Counted from the stretch's first letter, positions 1 through 9,032 are shown. The stretch is DNA of 64,000 bases from Pseudomonas sp. NFR16 (GCF_900108875.1 NZ_FNYJ01000002.1:407383-471382), one strand, 5' to 3'. Made by a program: numbers and translations. The notes: a model not told the origin generated them from the letters alone.

Positions 1-1
1 G

Positions 2-370
2 GTCATCGCCGCCCTTGAGGGCCCGGCACGTCTGAAGCTGTGGGTGCAAGTATTTCCGCGCTTCTTTATCTGGGTATGGGGGGCCGTGATCCTGCTGCCG
101 GTCACCGGTATCGGCATGATCAACATCAATTTCAGCGGCCTGCAGACCGCGCCCCGCTACGTGCAGGTAATGATCGGGCTGTACGTTGTGATGGTGGCGC
201 TGTTTCTGCGGATTTCGACCCTTAACCTGCCAGAGCTGCGAAAGGCCGTGGCTGCCGAACGGTGGCCGGATGGCGCCGCGGCGCTGGGCAAGATCCGGCG
301 TCTGGTGGGAATCAATCTGCTGGTCGGGATCGCCGTCATCGCCATTGCGGCGGCACGTCCCGGGTTTTAA
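2..370 (+). CDS. CopD-family-like integral membrane protein, 5' truncated
   Basis: The reading frame is open from the first bases of the window, so the true start lies upstream; an internal GTG at 44 is the first start-like codon. About 122 residues are visible, with four hydrophobic segments, beginning around LWVQVFPRFFIWVWGAVILL and ending with a segment rich in Ala, Ile and Val before the stop. The arrangement resembles the small CopD-like membrane proteins (about 150 residues) common in pseudomonads, some of which are linked to copper, but no metal-binding residues can be assigned here. Function is therefore uncertain. The gene downstream is on the opposite strand, so the two are convergent. 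Confidence 0.6.
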   Translation, partial: VIAALEGPARLKLWVQVFPRFFIWVWGAVILLPVTGIGMININFSGLQTAPRYVQVMIGLYVVMVALFLRISTLNLPELRKAVAAERWPDGAAALGKIRRLVGINLLVGIAVIAIAAARPGF

Positions 371-500
371 CCAGACGCAAGGCCGTCGGCAAGAAAGTGC
401 ACATGTGTGTTCAAAAGCCGCTGCTGACGCGCAGCGGCCCGTTCGCGAGGCCCATCGTTGCCCGCACGCGCATGTTTCAGCGTCGGACCGCGTGACGCGC

Positions 501-1274
501 TTACAGCTTGCGCACGCTCACCGAACCTGCGGCCCCTTGTGCACCTGACTGGCCCTTTTCCCCGTTCTTGCCCGACTTCGCGCCATCGGCGCGGTACACG
601 ATACAGCCCTTGGAAGCGCCACCTTTGCCGCCGCGACCGCCTTCACCCCCCGCGCCACCAGCCCCGCCCTGGACATTGACTTGCACGTGATCATCCGGGA
701 AGGCCGCAGGCAGTTCCAGCCGCACCAGCGCACCGGCCGCGCCCTCACGGCCGTTTCCGCCGTTGTCACCGTCGAAACCGCGACTGGCCGATCCCCAGGT
801 GCAGCCCGGGTTCTCGCCGTTGCCGCCATCCAGACCCACGAACCCCGGCGATCCCGCACCGCCGCGGGCGTCGATCGACAGCAGGTCGGCCGTCAATTGC
901 TCGACCCGGACGGTGAGGTTGCGACCTGGCAACGGTGCTTTCTCGAACGTGCCCGGCGCGCCGCGTGCCGTGATTTGCGCGCCGCTGCCCAGCTCGCCCC
1001 GCTTGACCTGCAGGCTGAACGGCTGAGGACTCGGCACGATGGCGATGCGTGACTCATGCCCCATGACCAGTTGATCGACCTTCACCTCGGTCAGGCCGGC
1101 GGGGATCAGCAGCGTGCCGTAATCGGCGACCTCCAGCCGCTCCAGTTGAAGCACGCTGGTGTTGCTCGGCAGACGCATCAGCGAGTGCGGCTCCACCGAG
1201 ATGGCCTGCGCCATCACCCAGGAACTGCTCAGGGCCGACAGCAGGCCCGCTGTCATCAACAACGCGTTACGCAT
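501..1274 (-). CDS. Secreted collagen-like Gly-rich protein
   Basis: A 257-residue protein starting MRNALLMTAG, with a clear Sec signal peptide (hydrophobic core, cleavage likely after VMAQA near residue 24). The middle (about residues 25-130) is an ordinary mixed-sequence region with a beta-rich look. The last 120 residues hold two blocks of collagen-like G-X-X triplets (for example GGAGSPGFVGLDGGNG and GGAGGEGGRGGKGG), each containing one cysteine, separated by a hydrophobic stretch (ALVRLELPAAF). The start was chosen because the upstream extension of the frame runs through the preceding gene and lacks a signal peptide. It overlaps the upstream DUF1145 gene by 8 bases, so the two are probably co-transcribed. 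Role unknown; an envelope or extracellular structural protein is likely. Confidence 0.8.
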   Translation of the reverse strand: MRNALLMTAGLLSALSSSWVMAQAISVEPHSLMRLPSNTSVLQLERLEVADYGTLLIPAGLTEVKVDQLVMGHESRIAIVPSPQPFSLQVKRGELGSGAQITARGAPGTFEKAPLPGRNLTVRVEQLTADLLSIDARGGAGSPGFVGLDGGNGENPGCTWGSASRGFDGDNGGNGREGAAGALVRLELPAAFPDDHVQVNVQGGAGGAGGEGGRGGKGGASKGCIVYRADGAKSGKNGEKGQSGAQGAAGSVSVRKL

Positions 1275-1542
1275 GGTGAACCTCCGCCTGACGGCGACCG
1301 AGTGAATGCAGGTGAAAGATGCCGAAGAAAACGATCTGCAGACGGTCGCGCCACGGATGAGGTCGCCCGCGCAAGCTGCCATTGAAAAGGAGCACTTCCA
1401 GCAGGTGAGTCAGCAATAAAAAGCCGCCCGCCAGTTTGATCAACACGTCAAAAGGATTTGGCAGGACAACGACCGCGTTGACCAGTACGACCAGCCAGAA
1501 CCCCAATGTCAGGATTTTTCCCAACCCCCAGAACAACTTCAT
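1267..1542 (-). CDS. DUF1145 family small membrane protein
   Basis: A 91-residue protein starting MKLFWGLGKILTLGFW. It has two hydrophobic segments (about residues 8-27 and 31-50) and a third weaker one near residues 66-75 (LQIVFFGIFHLHSLG). The pattern VVLPNPF between the first two segments and HLLEVLLF after them is typical of the DUF1145/YhhL family of short inner-membrane proteins, whose function is not known. A longer upstream reading (to 1647) would add about 35 unrelated basic residues and was not used. It overlaps the collagen-like gene downstream by 8 bases, which suggests a two-gene operon. Confidence 0.75.
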   Translation of the reverse strand: MKLFWGLGKILTLGFWLVVLVNAVVVLPNPFDVLIKLAGGFLLLTHLLEVLLFNGSLRGRPHPWRDRLQIVFFGIFHLHSLGRRQAEVHHA

Positions 1543-1677
1543 GAAACGCCCCTGCTGTTTTTTTATTTCCGTGCGGCGAAAACGCTTCGCGCACAGTAAG
1601 GCCAGAGCAACGACTATGCCAGAAGATGATTTCAAAAATCTGCGCAATCAGGCGCGCGTCGTCCCGCCTGGCGGCCA

Positions 1678-1705
1678 TAAAAAAACCCTGCCGAAGCAGG
1701 GTTTT
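1678..1705 (-). terminator. Rho-independent terminator of the OmpA-like gene
   Basis: A perfect stem AAAACCCTGC / GCAGGGTTTT with a four-base loop, followed on the minus strand by a run of Ts. It lies 17 bases past the stop of the OmpA-like lipoprotein gene. Confidence 0.9.
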
Positions 1706-1721
1706 CCGGATCACGCATCAA

Positions 1722-2423
1722 TCAGCGATTGATCTTGATTTCCACACGGCGGTTCAACGCACGGCCATCAGCCGTTTTGTTGTCGGCCACTGGACGCGCT
1801 TCACCGTCGCCTTCGACTGAGACGAACGCACTGCGAGCAATGCCTGCGCTGACCAGATAATCAGTCACCGACTGCGCGCGTTTTTCCGACAGTTTCTGGT
1901 TGTAAGCATCGCTGCCTACGCTGTCGGTGTGGCCGCTGACGTGCAGTTGCACGTTCGGCGCTTCGGTTTTCAGCTTGGTCGCAACCATATCCAGTTGCTG
2001 TTTGTCGCCTGGGGTCAGCGTTGCCTTGTTGAACTCGAAGTGCACATCGCGAATGGTGATGATTTCTTCTTTAGGCAGAACGACCGGCGCTGCGACAGGT
2101 TCTGGCGCTGGCGTCACGATCGGGCAACCGGTCGCATCGACTGGCGTGCCTTTTGGCGTATCAGGGCACTTGTCGACGCTGTTCAATACACCGTCGCCAT
2201 CATCATCGCCATCGCCGTGAGCCCAGCAGTAGGCACCGGCCATTACGCCGACCGCGCCGCCCAGGCCCGCTGCCACGGAGGCGGACTGAAATGCACCGAT
2301 AGCGGCACCGCTCAGCACGCCGCCTGCCGCACACAGAGGCCAGTCGGTCTTTTGCAAGCCGGCACAGCCCGTCAATACACTGGTAACCAAAATCAGAGGT
2401 AACGCTGTCCGAATCATGCTCAT
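1722..2423 (-). CDS. OmpA-family lipoprotein
   Basis: A 233-residue outer-membrane lipoprotein. The signal peptide ends in the lipobox LTGC (Cys20), so the protein should be lipidated and carried to the outer membrane. Residues about 25-65 are Gly/Ala-rich, resembling a glycine-zipper segment. Next comes an Asp-rich calcium-type repeat (DGDDDGDG...DKCPDTPKG) like thrombospondin type-3 repeats, then a Pro/Ala/Val linker, and a C-terminal OmpA peptidoglycan-binding domain (about 120-233) with the usual FEFNKATLTP, SGHTDSVGS and NRRVEI signatures. AAGGAGA lies 9 bases before the start. It occupies the position of an outer-membrane precursor gene next to the YchJ block in P. aeruginosa. Likely role: anchoring the outer membrane to peptidoglycan. 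Confidence 0.92.
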   Translation of the reverse strand: MSMIRTALPLILVTSVLTGCAGLQKTDWPLCAAGGVLSGAAIGAFQSASVAAGLGGAVGVMAGAYCWAHGDGDDDGDGVLNSVDKCPDTPKGTPVDATGCPIVTPAPEPVAAPVVLPKEEIITIRDVHFEFNKATLTPGDKQQLDMVATKLKTEAPNVQLHVSGHTDSVGSDAYNQKLSEKRAQSVTDYLVSAGIARSAFVSVEGDGEARPVADNKTADGRALNRRVEIKINR

Positions 2424-2703
2424 ACAGTTCTTCTCCTTTGGTATCGGCTAAAACCGACTGGGGTGGAGTAAAGACGGCACTTAGCCATTCTTCAACTTCA
2501 CAGAGGCTGCGCGTGGCAATAAACAGTGGGTGATTACTGCGTTGCGTCAGGCCGGCCGAAAAGTCGAAGAAAATCTGTCCCTTTATTTGAATAGCCTTTT
2601 GCCTTCACTCGTACGCTTTGTCAGGACGACGAATGAAAAAGTTCAAGCACTAGGCCATTAAGGTTCGGCGCGCTAACCTTGCGGGCTACATTGAGGGATT
2701 CTG

Positions 2704-3201
2704 ATGACCGACAGTTTTTCCACCCGCACGCCCCAACAGGCCCTCGCCGCCCTGCTCGATCGCTATGCGCCCAAGCGGCTCTTGCTGATCGGAGCAGACA
2801 GTTTTCCGGCGCTGCAGGCCTTTCAGGAGGCTCATCCGGAGACCGAACTGGCCCTCGCGGCGCCCGGCCCGCTTCCCCCCGAGCTTGCTGCGCGGCGCTT
2901 TGACCTGGCCCTGGTCGTCGACTGTCTGGAACACATTTCCAAGCGCGCAGGCCTTGAGCTACTGGGCGGCATCCGCAATCTCAACGCCAGCCGCATCGCC
3001 GTGCTGGCCGACCTGCACGCCTGCGGCTGGCAGACCACGGATTTCTATTCACTGGCGCTGCAGGCCAGTGAGCGTTTCGCCAGAGATGAACAAGTGCTGA
3101 CCCTGTTCACCTACGATCTGCGCGAATACAAACAGGTACCGGACTGGCTGAACGCGAAGTTCTGGGCCAACCCGGAGAATTTCGGCAAGTACTGGTGGTG
3201 A
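2704..3201 (+). CDS. DUF6231 family protein
   Basis: A 165-residue soluble protein. RLLLIGADS near the start and [13 protein letters not shown] near residues 63-75 recall the nucleotide-binding core of class I methyltransferases (glycine-rich loop, then an acidic residue followed by LEH). The protein is shorter than a usual methyltransferase and no complete SAM site can be shown. It matches the small family called DUF6231 found in pseudomonads next to ychJ. GAGGG lies upstream of the ATG, and ychJ begins 10 bases downstream, so both are likely on one transcript. Confidence 0.7.
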   Translation: MTDSFSTRTPQQALAALLDRYAPKRLLLIGADSFPALQAFQEAHPETELALAAPGPLPPELAARRFDLALVVDCLEHISKRAGLELLGGIRNLNASRIAVLADLHACGWQTTDFYSLALQASERFARDEQVLTLFTYDLREYKQVPDWLNAKFWANPENFGKYWW

Positions 3202-3211
3202 GACTCGCATC

Positions 3212-3685
3212 ATGAGCAGCGCAATCTGTCCCTGCGGCAGCGGCAATCTTCTGGTCGCCTGCTGCGGCCGTTATCACGCCGGTCAGCCCGCGCCCTGCGC
3301 CGAAGCGCTCATGCGCTCACGCTACAGCGCTTACGTGCTCGGCCTGATCGACTATCTGTTGGCAACCACGCTCCCCGCGCAGCAACATGGCCTGGATCGC
3401 GACTCGATCCGTCAATGGAGCGCGCAAAGCACCTGGCTCGGACTTGAGGTCGAAAGCGCCGAACTGCTCGGCGGCAAACCTGAGCACGCTTTTGTCACCT
3501 TTGTCGCCCGCTGGCATGACGCAACGGGCGAACACAGCCATCGTGAAAAATCAGCGTTCGTGCAGAATCAGGGCCGCTGGTATTTCATCGATCCGACGGT
3601 TTCGCTCAAGACCACGCGTAATGACGCCTGCCCTTGTGGCAGTGAGCAGAAATTCAAGAAGTGTTGCGCCGGGTACATGGCCTGA
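3212..3685 (+). CDS. ychJ: YchJ family protein with two SEC-C motifs
   Basis: A 157-residue protein with a SEC-C zinc-binding motif at each end: [13 protein letters not shown] at residues 5-17 and [13 protein letters not shown] near residues 142-154. Between them lies a YchJ-type NTF2-like domain ([16 protein letters not shown], then VTFVARW and the WYFIDP strand). The domain order and length fit the YchJ/UPF0225 family, whose biochemical role is unknown. It follows the DUF6231 gene directly and probably shares its promoter. A third SEC-C protein lies 1.2 kb downstream. Confidence 0.92.
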   Translation: MSSAICPCGSGNLLVACCGRYHAGQPAPCAEALMRSRYSAYVLGLIDYLLATTLPAQQHGLDRDSIRQWSAQSTWLGLEVESAELLGGKPEHAFVTFVARWHDATGEHSHREKSAFVQNQGRWYFIDPTVSLKTTRNDACPCGSEQKFKKCCAGYMA

Positions 3686-3696
3686 AGCCGGCGCTG

Positions 3697-4272
3697 TCAC
3701 GCCAGCTTCAGGTGTGAAATATCGGGTACACGCGCCTGTTCGACACGCCGGGACTCACCCATGTCGCTGCCGGCAGGCGCGAGGCTCAGGCCGGAAAGAT
3801 CGAGCCTGGGGGCGACCGGTTCCGCCTTCGGGTCCTGCACATCTTGCCCAGGCTCGGACAACGTGAAGTCCGGCGCCTCGACATCGACGAACGCTGCGGC
3901 GTAGACATCCCGAGGCTCGAGTCGCGACTTCTGCTCTGCTTTCGGCCGGCCGGAAGCAGGCGCAGCGGGGGACGTTGTCTTGCGCGTCCAGGTGGGCTCG
4001 TCGGGCGGCGGAGCGAGCTCCACTTCCTCGACTTCGACCTGCTCGGGCATTTCCACTACCTCGACACGGGCGCCGGCGCGCTCCAGTGTCGAGCGATATT
4101 TTTCGGCGCCCGCCTGATCAAGATTATTCTTGAGCACCAGCCGGCGACCGGAGAACAGCAATGCGATACGCTGGGCATCGGCCTGGAACAGCTTGGCCAT
4201 GTTCGCCTGGACCCGATCCAGCTGCGCGCCCGGAACCAGTTGGCCGGAAAATACAATTTCATAGCGTTTCAT
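3697..4272 (-). CDS. Hypothetical protein with acidic/proline-rich C-terminal half
   Basis: A 191-residue protein. Residues 1-75 form a compact domain (MKRYEIVFSGQLVPG, VQANMAKLFQ, ALLFSGRRLVLKNNLDQ, ERAGARVEV), a pattern also seen at the N-terminus of several proteobacterial proteins of unknown role, where an FSG..L...FxGxxxxVKxxL motif is followed by one paired alpha-beta unit. The remaining part is low-complexity, rich in Glu, Pro and Ala, without membrane segments. No catalytic motif is visible. It lies convergent to ychJ (12 bases between stops) and divergent from the LEA-type lipoprotein gene. Function unknown. Confidence 0.75.
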   Translation of the reverse strand: MKRYEIVFSGQLVPGAQLDRVQANMAKLFQADAQRIALLFSGRRLVLKNNLDQAGAEKYRSTLERAGARVEVVEMPEQVEVEEVELAPPPDEPTWTRKTTSPAAPASGRPKAEQKSRLEPRDVYAAAFVDVEAPDFTLSEPGQDVQDPKAEPVAPRLDLSGLSLAPAGSDMGESRRVEQARVPDISHLKLA

Positions 4273-4382
4273 GGGTCAATACTCCTTCGACACATCGCGT
4301 GAGTATGGCGCAGGCTCAGTAGAACAGCGAGTTGCCCTGAAACGGTCGCTTGCTAGACTCAAGCCCGACAGGGAGTGAACCA

Positions 4383-4868
4383 ATGGTGTTTCCGGCAAGC
4401 GTGTTCAGAATCTTCGGCTTGTGCATGGCACTGACGCTGACGGGCTGCTCGTCTTTGATCACCGGCGGCGCCGAAGATCCCGACGTCAGGCTGCTCAAGG
4501 TCGAGGTGGTCAAGGCCCGACTGCTTCACCAGGACCTCAAGCTGCGCTTTCGCGTCGACAACCCCAACGACTCCAGCATTCTGGTGCGCGGCTTACGCTA
4601 CAAGGTGATGCTCAACGACATCCTGATCGCCGAAGGCGATTACAGTGACTGGTTCATCGTCAAGGCCGACAGCCACAAGAACTTCTCGGTGCCCATCCGC
4701 ACCAATCTCTGGGAACACCTCAAGGATGTGACGCGCATGCTGGGCAAACCCAGGCAGCCTATTCATTACCGGCTGGAAGGCAAGCTCAAAACCGGATTTT
4801 TATTCGGACATCACGTGCGTATTGGCCGCGATGGCGAGATAATCCCCGGCGATTTGATTCCGGAGTAA
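4383..4868 (+). CDS. LEA type 2 family lipoprotein
   Basis: A 161-residue protein starting [13 protein letters not shown]. The signal peptide ends in LTGC (lipobox, Cys near residue 21), so it should be a lipoprotein. The mature part matches the water-stress/LEA-14 fold: [19 protein letters not shown], the highly typical [12 protein letters not shown] turn, and a final strand pair. GGGAG precedes the ATG. An in-frame extension upstream to 4350 has no signal peptide and was not used. Four bases after its stop begins the His-rich SEC-C gene, so they form an operon. Function of bacterial LEA-14 lipoproteins is largely unknown; envelope protection is an inference. Confidence 0.85.
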   Translation: MVFPASVFRIFGLCMALTLTGCSSLITGGAEDPDVRLLKVEVVKARLLHQDLKLRFRVDNPNDSSILVRGLRYKVMLNDILIAEGDYSDWFIVKADSHKNFSVPIRTNLWEHLKDVTRMLGKPRQPIHYRLEGKLKTGFLFGHHVRIGRDGEIIPGDLIPE

Positions 4869-4872
4869 CCCC

Positions 4873-5079
4873 ATGAACCAGCAAGCCCACGTGCACGGTC
4901 CTGATTGCAACCACGATCACGATCATCACGACCATCATCATGACCACGGCCACGTCCACGGCCCGCATTGCAATCACGAGCCTCAAGAGCCGGTTCGCAA
5001 TGCACTCAAGGATGTCGGTCGCAACGACCCTTGCCCTTGCGGCAGCGAGAAGAAATTCAAGAAGTGCCACGGCGCCTGA
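4873..5079 (+). CDS. Small His-rich SEC-C metal-binding protein
   Basis: A 68-residue protein in two halves. Residues 1-37 are extremely His/Asp-rich with two HVHGPxCNH units flanking a run of alternating His and Asp, an obvious divalent-metal (Zn, Ni, Cu or Co) binding segment. Residues 48-66 carry a SEC-C motif ([16 protein letters not shown]) of the kind found at the SecA C-terminus, where it binds zinc. It starts four bases after the lipoprotein gene. Its likely role is metal storage or delivery, but this is inference from composition. Confidence 0.85.
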   Translation: MNQQAHVHGPDCNHDHDHHDHHHDHGHVHGPHCNHEPQEPVRNALKDVGRNDPCPCGSEKKFKKCHGA

Positions 5080-5096
5080 TTGCCTGCGCTTCATTC

Positions 5097-5127
5097 AACG
5101 GCCTGAGCGATCAGGCCGTTTTCGTTT
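5097..5127 (+). terminator. Rho-independent terminator after the His-rich SEC-C gene
   Basis: Ten-base perfect stem AACGGCCTGA / TCAGGCCGTT with loop GCGA and a T-rich tail (TTCGTTT), 18 bases past the stop codon. Confidence 0.8.
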
Positions 5128-5202
5128 GTGCGTCAACCATCCGAGAGCGTAAAACAGCGTCAGCCTGAAACGGCAGTCGCGATGACTCATTTGGAGCGTT
5201 CC

Positions 5203-5847
5203 ATGATCGATCTGCACTACTGGACCACCCCCAACGGCCACAAGGTTTCCATCTTTCTGGAAGAAGCGGGCCTGCCTTACCGGATTTTCCCGGTGAACAT
5301 CGGTGCGAACGAGCAGTTCGAGCCCGATTTTTTGAAGATCTCACCCAACAACCGGATTCCGGCCATTGTCGACCATGAACCGGCCGACGGCGGCGAGCCG
5401 CTGAGCGTGTTCGAGTCCGGCGCGATCCTGCTTTATCTCGCGGAAAAAACCGGCCAGTTCATTGCCACCGACCGGCGTGGCCGCGAGCAGACGCTGCAGT
5501 GGCTGTTCTGGCAAATGGGCGGCCTGGGTCCGATGGCCGGGCAGAATCACCACTTCAATCGGTTTGCCAAGGAAAAGATTCCGTACGCGATCAAGCGTTA
5601 CGTCGATGAAACCGCGCGTCTGTATGGCGTGCTGGACAAGCGCCTGGCCGATCGTGCCTACGTGGCAGGCGAGCAATACAGCATTGCCGACATGGCGATT
5701 TATCCGTGGATCGTGCCCCACACCTATCAGGAACAGAACCTGGACGACTTTCCGAACCTCAAACGCTGGTTCGAGTCGGTTGCCAGCCGCGATGCGGTGA
5801 AGCGCGCCTATGCGCTGGTAGACAAGGTCAATCCGCCGAAGCCTTGA
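5203..5847 (+). CDS. Nu-class glutathione S-transferase / disulfide oxidoreductase (YfcG type)
   Basis: A 214-residue GST. The N-terminal thioredoxin-like domain opens MIDLHYWTTPNGHKV; the Thr-Pro-Asn-Gly stretch (residues 9-12) is the hallmark of the YfcG/Nu class, where Thr and Asn contact the glutathione thiols instead of the usual Tyr/Ser. NNRIPAI gives the cis-proline and FESGAILLYLA the glutathione gamma-glutamyl contacts. The C-terminal helical domain includes YSIADMAIYPW. Members show strong disulfide-bond reductase activity with glutathione. TTGGAGC precedes the ATG; the longer upstream frame lacks an RBS and homologous residues. In P. aeruginosa a GST also lies beside quiP. Confidence 0.9.
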   Translation: MIDLHYWTTPNGHKVSIFLEEAGLPYRIFPVNIGANEQFEPDFLKISPNNRIPAIVDHEPADGGEPLSVFESGAILLYLAEKTGQFIATDRRGREQTLQWLFWQMGGLGPMAGQNHHFNRFAKEKIPYAIKRYVDETARLYGVLDKRLADRAYVAGEQYSIADMAIYPWIVPHTYQEQNLDDFPNLKRWFESVASRDAVKRAYALVDKVNPPKP

Positions 5848-6212
5848 GCCGCAATGACCGTTGCAGGCCTAAGCGTGCTCGCAAAGGCAGATTTGCAACC
5901 ACGGCAAGCACTGGCCTCTTCCCGGCTGAAGCCGGTCCTACAGACGGTGCACGTTTTCGTGGGAACGGTGTTAACCGATCCTACAGACGACGCACGTTTT
6001 CCGTAGGACCGGCTTTAGCCGGGAAGGCGTCGGGTGTTACGCCGTTGATCGTAGGGAGACTTCAATGACAGTCGGCCTATTCCTTATGCGTGTGAGGCTT
6101 GGGCGGCTGCGTTGAAAAATCCTGAAATAAACTCCTGCCTCCCGCTTGCGTGGCGCCTGCCCGCTCTCTAACGTAGCGCCTTTCCAACGCCTACCCCCGC
6201 AGGAGCTTCATC
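5848..6212. other. Intergenic region with REP/BIME repeats before quiP
   Basis: 365 bases without a credible gene. It holds a BIME described separately and, at its end, the quiP ribosome-binding site (GCAGGAG 8 bases before the ATG). The quiP promoter is probably within 6060-6190 but no confident -10/-35 pair was identified. Confidence 0.6.
5915..6045. repeat. BIME of REP family A (copy 1)
   Basis: Two inverted arms, CCCGGCTGAAGCCGGTCCTA at 5921-5940 and its near-complement at 6003-6024 (GGACCGGCTTTAGCCGGG), surround a third degenerate arm near 5960-5985. The same family occurs at 16485-16570 and 40590-40678, including the flanking GGCGTCG...TTACGCCG. Confidence 0.85.
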
Positions 6213-8696
6213 ATGGCCTCGCCAGCCCCATCTTTCCTGAAGACGCGACTCAGCACCGCCGCTGTCATGATCGGGCTGTTGAGCCTTGCCGGCTGCCAGC
6301 TGGGCGGCGAAGACCGGGATAATCTGCCGCCCACCAGCGGCGTGTTCGCAATCAAGGGGCTGGCGCAGAACGTGTCCGTGCGGCGCAATAATCTAGGCAT
6401 GCCGCTGATCGAGAGCAACACGTTCCATGACGCCCTGTTCACGCTGGGATACGTCCACGCCAGTGATCGCATCTCGCAAATGGTGCAGATGCGTCTGCTC
6501 GCTCAGGGTCGGCTGTCGGAAATCGCCGGGCCGGGCGCGCTGGACCTGGATCGCATGATGCGCGCCGCCAACCTCAAGCAGACGGCCAGCGAGCTGTACA
6601 ACGCGTCATCGCCACGCCTCAAACGGTTCTTCGAGGTCTACAGCCGCGGGGTCAACGCGTACCTGTTCCGCTATCGCGACAAACTGCCTTCGGACCTGGC
6701 CGATGCCGGCTACAAGCCCGAATACTGGAAGCCGGAAGACTCGGCGCTGATCTTCAGCCTGCTCAACTTCAGCCTTTCCGTGAACCTGCAGGAAGAGATT
6801 TCCTCGTTGGTGCTGGCTCAGAAAGTCGGTGCCGACAAACTGGCCTGGCTGCTGCCGACCTATCCCGACGAAGCGCTGCCGTTCGCGGAAGCCGACAAGC
6901 TCAAAGGCTTGAACCTGAGCAGCCAGATGCCTGGCCTGAGCGATCTGGACAAGGCCGCACTGCAGCTTTCCGACCTGAATCTGCTGGGTGTCTCGGCGTC
7001 GAACAACTGGGTGATTTCGCCGCAACGGGCTCGCGCGGGCAAGAGCTTGCTGGCCACCGACAGCCAGCTGCCGGCCACGCTGCCTTCAATGTGGAATTTC
7101 GTGCAGATTCGCGCGCCGAAATATCAGGCCGCCGGTGCGACGGTCGCCGGTCTGCCGCTGGTGTTGTCCGGCTTCAACGGCAAGCTGGCGTGGGGCATGG
7201 GACCTGCCATGGGCGACAATCAGGACCTGTTCCTGGAGAAGCTCAAGCGTGAAAACAACCGCCTGATGGTCATGGCCGATGGCAAATGGGTCGCTGCCGG
7301 CGCTCATGAAGAAACCTATTTCGTCAAAGGCCAGCGGCCCGTGCGCGAGCCTGCTTACGAAACGCGCCACGGACCGCTGCTCAACGCAGGGTCGGCGCAA
7401 CTGGCCAGTGGCCTGGGCATTGCACTGCAAACCCCGGATGCCAAGGACGACAAAACCCTCGACGCGCTGTTTGACCTGACCCGCGCGCAGAACGTGGAGC
7501 GTGCGTTCGACACGACGCGGGAAATCCGCGCAATTACGCTGAACATGGTCTTCGCGGACGCTTCCAGCACCGGCTGGCAAGTGACCGGCCGTTACCCGAA
7601 TCGCCGTGAAGGCCTGGGGCTCATTCCTTCGCCGGGCTGGGAGGGCCGTTTTGACTGGGACGGCTATGCCGATGCCATGCTGCACCCTTACGACCAGGAT
7701 CCGCAGCAAGGCTGGATCGCCACCGCCAACCAGCGCACGATGCCGAAGGGCTACGGCATGCAGCTCTCCAATTCGTGGGATTACCCGGAGCGTGCCGAGC
7801 GCATTGCCGACCTCGCCAACACCGGCAAGCAGGACACGCGCAGCACGATCAGCATGCAGTATGATCAGACCACTCTGTTCGCTGCCAAATTGAAAAAAAT
7901 GTTCGAAGCGCCTGGCATGGCCAGACCGTTGCAACAGGCTATCGACGCCTTGCCTGCGGCGGAACGCGACAAGGCCCGGGAGGCGTTCACTCGCTTGATG
8001 GCATTCGACGGCCGGCTCTCGCCGGTTTCCGCCGATGCCGCGATTTACGAGTTGTTCCTGCAGGAGAGCGCCAAGCAGATCTTCCTCGACGAACTCGGCC
8101 CTGAAAGCAGCCCGGCCTGGAAAGCGCTGGTGCAAAGCGCGGACCTTTCCTACTCGCCTCAGGCTGATCACCTGCTGGGGCGTGAGGACAGTCCGTATTG
8201 GGACGACGTGAAAACGCCGCAAAAAGAGGACAAGCCTGCGATTCTGGCACGCAGTCTCGCGGCGGCCATCGTCGCTGGCGAAGCCCGGCTGGGCAGCGAT
8301 CACAAGGCATGGCAATGGGGCAAGCTACACGCCTACAGCTGGACTTCGCAAAGCGCGCAACTGACCGCGGCAATGAGCGGCAGCAAGGCGAGCCTCGTCA
8401 AAGGGCCGATGGCAGCAGGTGGCGATCACACCACGATCAATGCGTCAGGCTTCCATTGGGGGCAGGACTTCGATGCAGCGGTGATTCCGGCAATGCGCAT
8501 GATTGTCGACTTTGCCCAGCAGGAGCCAATGATGGCGCAGAACGCGGCAGGCCAATCGGGCAATCCGGCCAGCCCGCACTATGCCGACGGCATCGATCCG
8601 TGGCTGAAGGGACTTTACATGTCGGTGCCGATGCAGCCCGAGAACTTTGAAAAGGTCTACGGGAAGCAGCGGCTGACCCTGACGCCCGGCAAGTAA
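6213..8696 (+). CDS. quiP: Acyl-homoserine lactone acylase QuiP (Ntn hydrolase)
   Basis: An 827-residue penicillin-acylase-family precursor. The N-terminal signal ends in a lipobox-like LAGC (Cys29), so it is exported to the periplasm and may be lipidated. These enzymes self-cleave into alpha and beta chains; the beta chain should begin at Ser263 in GVSASNNW, where Ser followed by Asn-Asn is the usual N-terminal nucleophile. Downstream motifs fit the family: [24 protein letters not shown], and a Gly-rich C-terminal [10 protein letters not shown]. QuiP removes long-chain acyl groups from homoserine lactones, quenching quorum sensing. Its neighbours (GST, His-rich SEC-C, YchJ) match the quiP locus of P. 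aeruginosa. A general beta-lactam or acyl-amide acylase is the alternative. Confidence 0.9.
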   Translation: MASPAPSFLKTRLSTAAVMIGLLSLAGCQLGGEDRDNLPPTSGVFAIKGLAQNVSVRRNNLGMPLIESNTFHDALFTLGYVHASDRISQMVQMRLLAQGRLSEIAGPGALDLDRMMRAANLKQTASELYNASSPRLKRFFEVYSRGVNAYLFRYRDKLPSDLADAGYKPEYWKPEDSALIFSLLNFSLSVNLQEEISSLVLAQKVGADKLAWLLPTYPDEALPFAEADKLKGLNLSSQMPGLSDLDKAALQLSDLNLLGVSASNNWVISPQRARAGKSLLATDSQLPATLPSMWNFVQIRAPKYQAAGATVAGLPLVLSGFNGKLAWGMGPAMGDNQDLFLEKLKRENNRLMVMADGKWVAAGAHEETYFVKGQRPVREPAYETRHGPLLNAGSAQLASGLGIALQTPDAKDDKTLDALFDLTRAQNVERAFDTTREIRAITLNMVFADASSTGWQVTGRYPNRREGLGLIPSPGWEGRFDWDGYADAMLHPYDQDPQQGWIATANQRTMPKGYGMQLSNSWDYPERAERIADLANTGKQDTRSTISMQYDQTTLFAAKLKKMFEAPGMARPLQQAIDALPAAERDKAREAFTRLMAFDGRLSPVSADAAIYELFLQESAKQIFLDELGPESSPAWKALVQSADLSYSPQADHLLGREDSPYWDDVKTPQKEDKPAILARSLAAAIVAGEARLGSDHKAWQWGKLHAYSWTSQSAQLTAAMSGSKASLVKGPMAAGGDHTTINASGFHWGQDFDAAVIPAMRMIVDFAQQEPMMAQNAAGQSGNPASPHYADGIDPWLKGLYMSVPMQPENFEKVYGKQRLTLTPGK

Positions 8697-9032
8697 GGCC
8701 GCGCGGCTACGACGTGAGTAGCGGGGATCAAGGGTGAGTTGGGTCCGGGGTCGGGCCTGGGGCCCGGCCTGGACCCACCTCCCGCTCTTGACTGTGGAAG
8801 CGCGGCTTGTCCCGCGATCTGCCGGAAACCAGCAGCAAACCTGTGAATGCGGGGTGTCAGGCCTGATTGGGTCGCCTGATTGGGTCGCCTGATTTTGCTA
8901 CCGCCGCGGCAGATCGTCCGAGTGCGGCCCAGCGCAAGCGCGCTTTCGCGCAGCCCACACGGCTCGACAAAAAACCGAACTTCCCTCCACCTGAGTCGCT
9001 CTACCTGACAAGCCCCCACATCCGGTCATTCC
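8697..9032. other. Intergenic region between quiP and the exonuclease gene
   Basis: 336 bases, no gene seen. It includes a G/C-rich near-palindromic stretch at about 8738-8778, a degenerate REP-like arm near 8800-8822 (GCGCGGCTTGTCCCGCGATC) and a 13-base tandem repeat. Confidence 0.6.
8861..8894 (+). repeat. 13-bp direct tandem repeat, 2.6 copies
   Basis: The unit GCCTGATTGGGTC occurs twice in full and then eight more bases of a third copy, without mismatches. It sits about 140 bases before the exonuclease start. Confidence 0.9.

Noticed and set aside
4786..5094. Val/Ile-rich membrane-like frame antisense to the His-rich SEC-C gene
   Set aside because: It arises because CAC/GAC repeats read as GTG/GTC on the other strand; the SEC-C frame has the motif and operon context.
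7086..8315. 409-residue open frame antisense to quiP
   Set aside because: Arg/Gln/His-rich shadow in the high-GC third-position frame; no RBS, no known motif, completely inside a well-supported gene.
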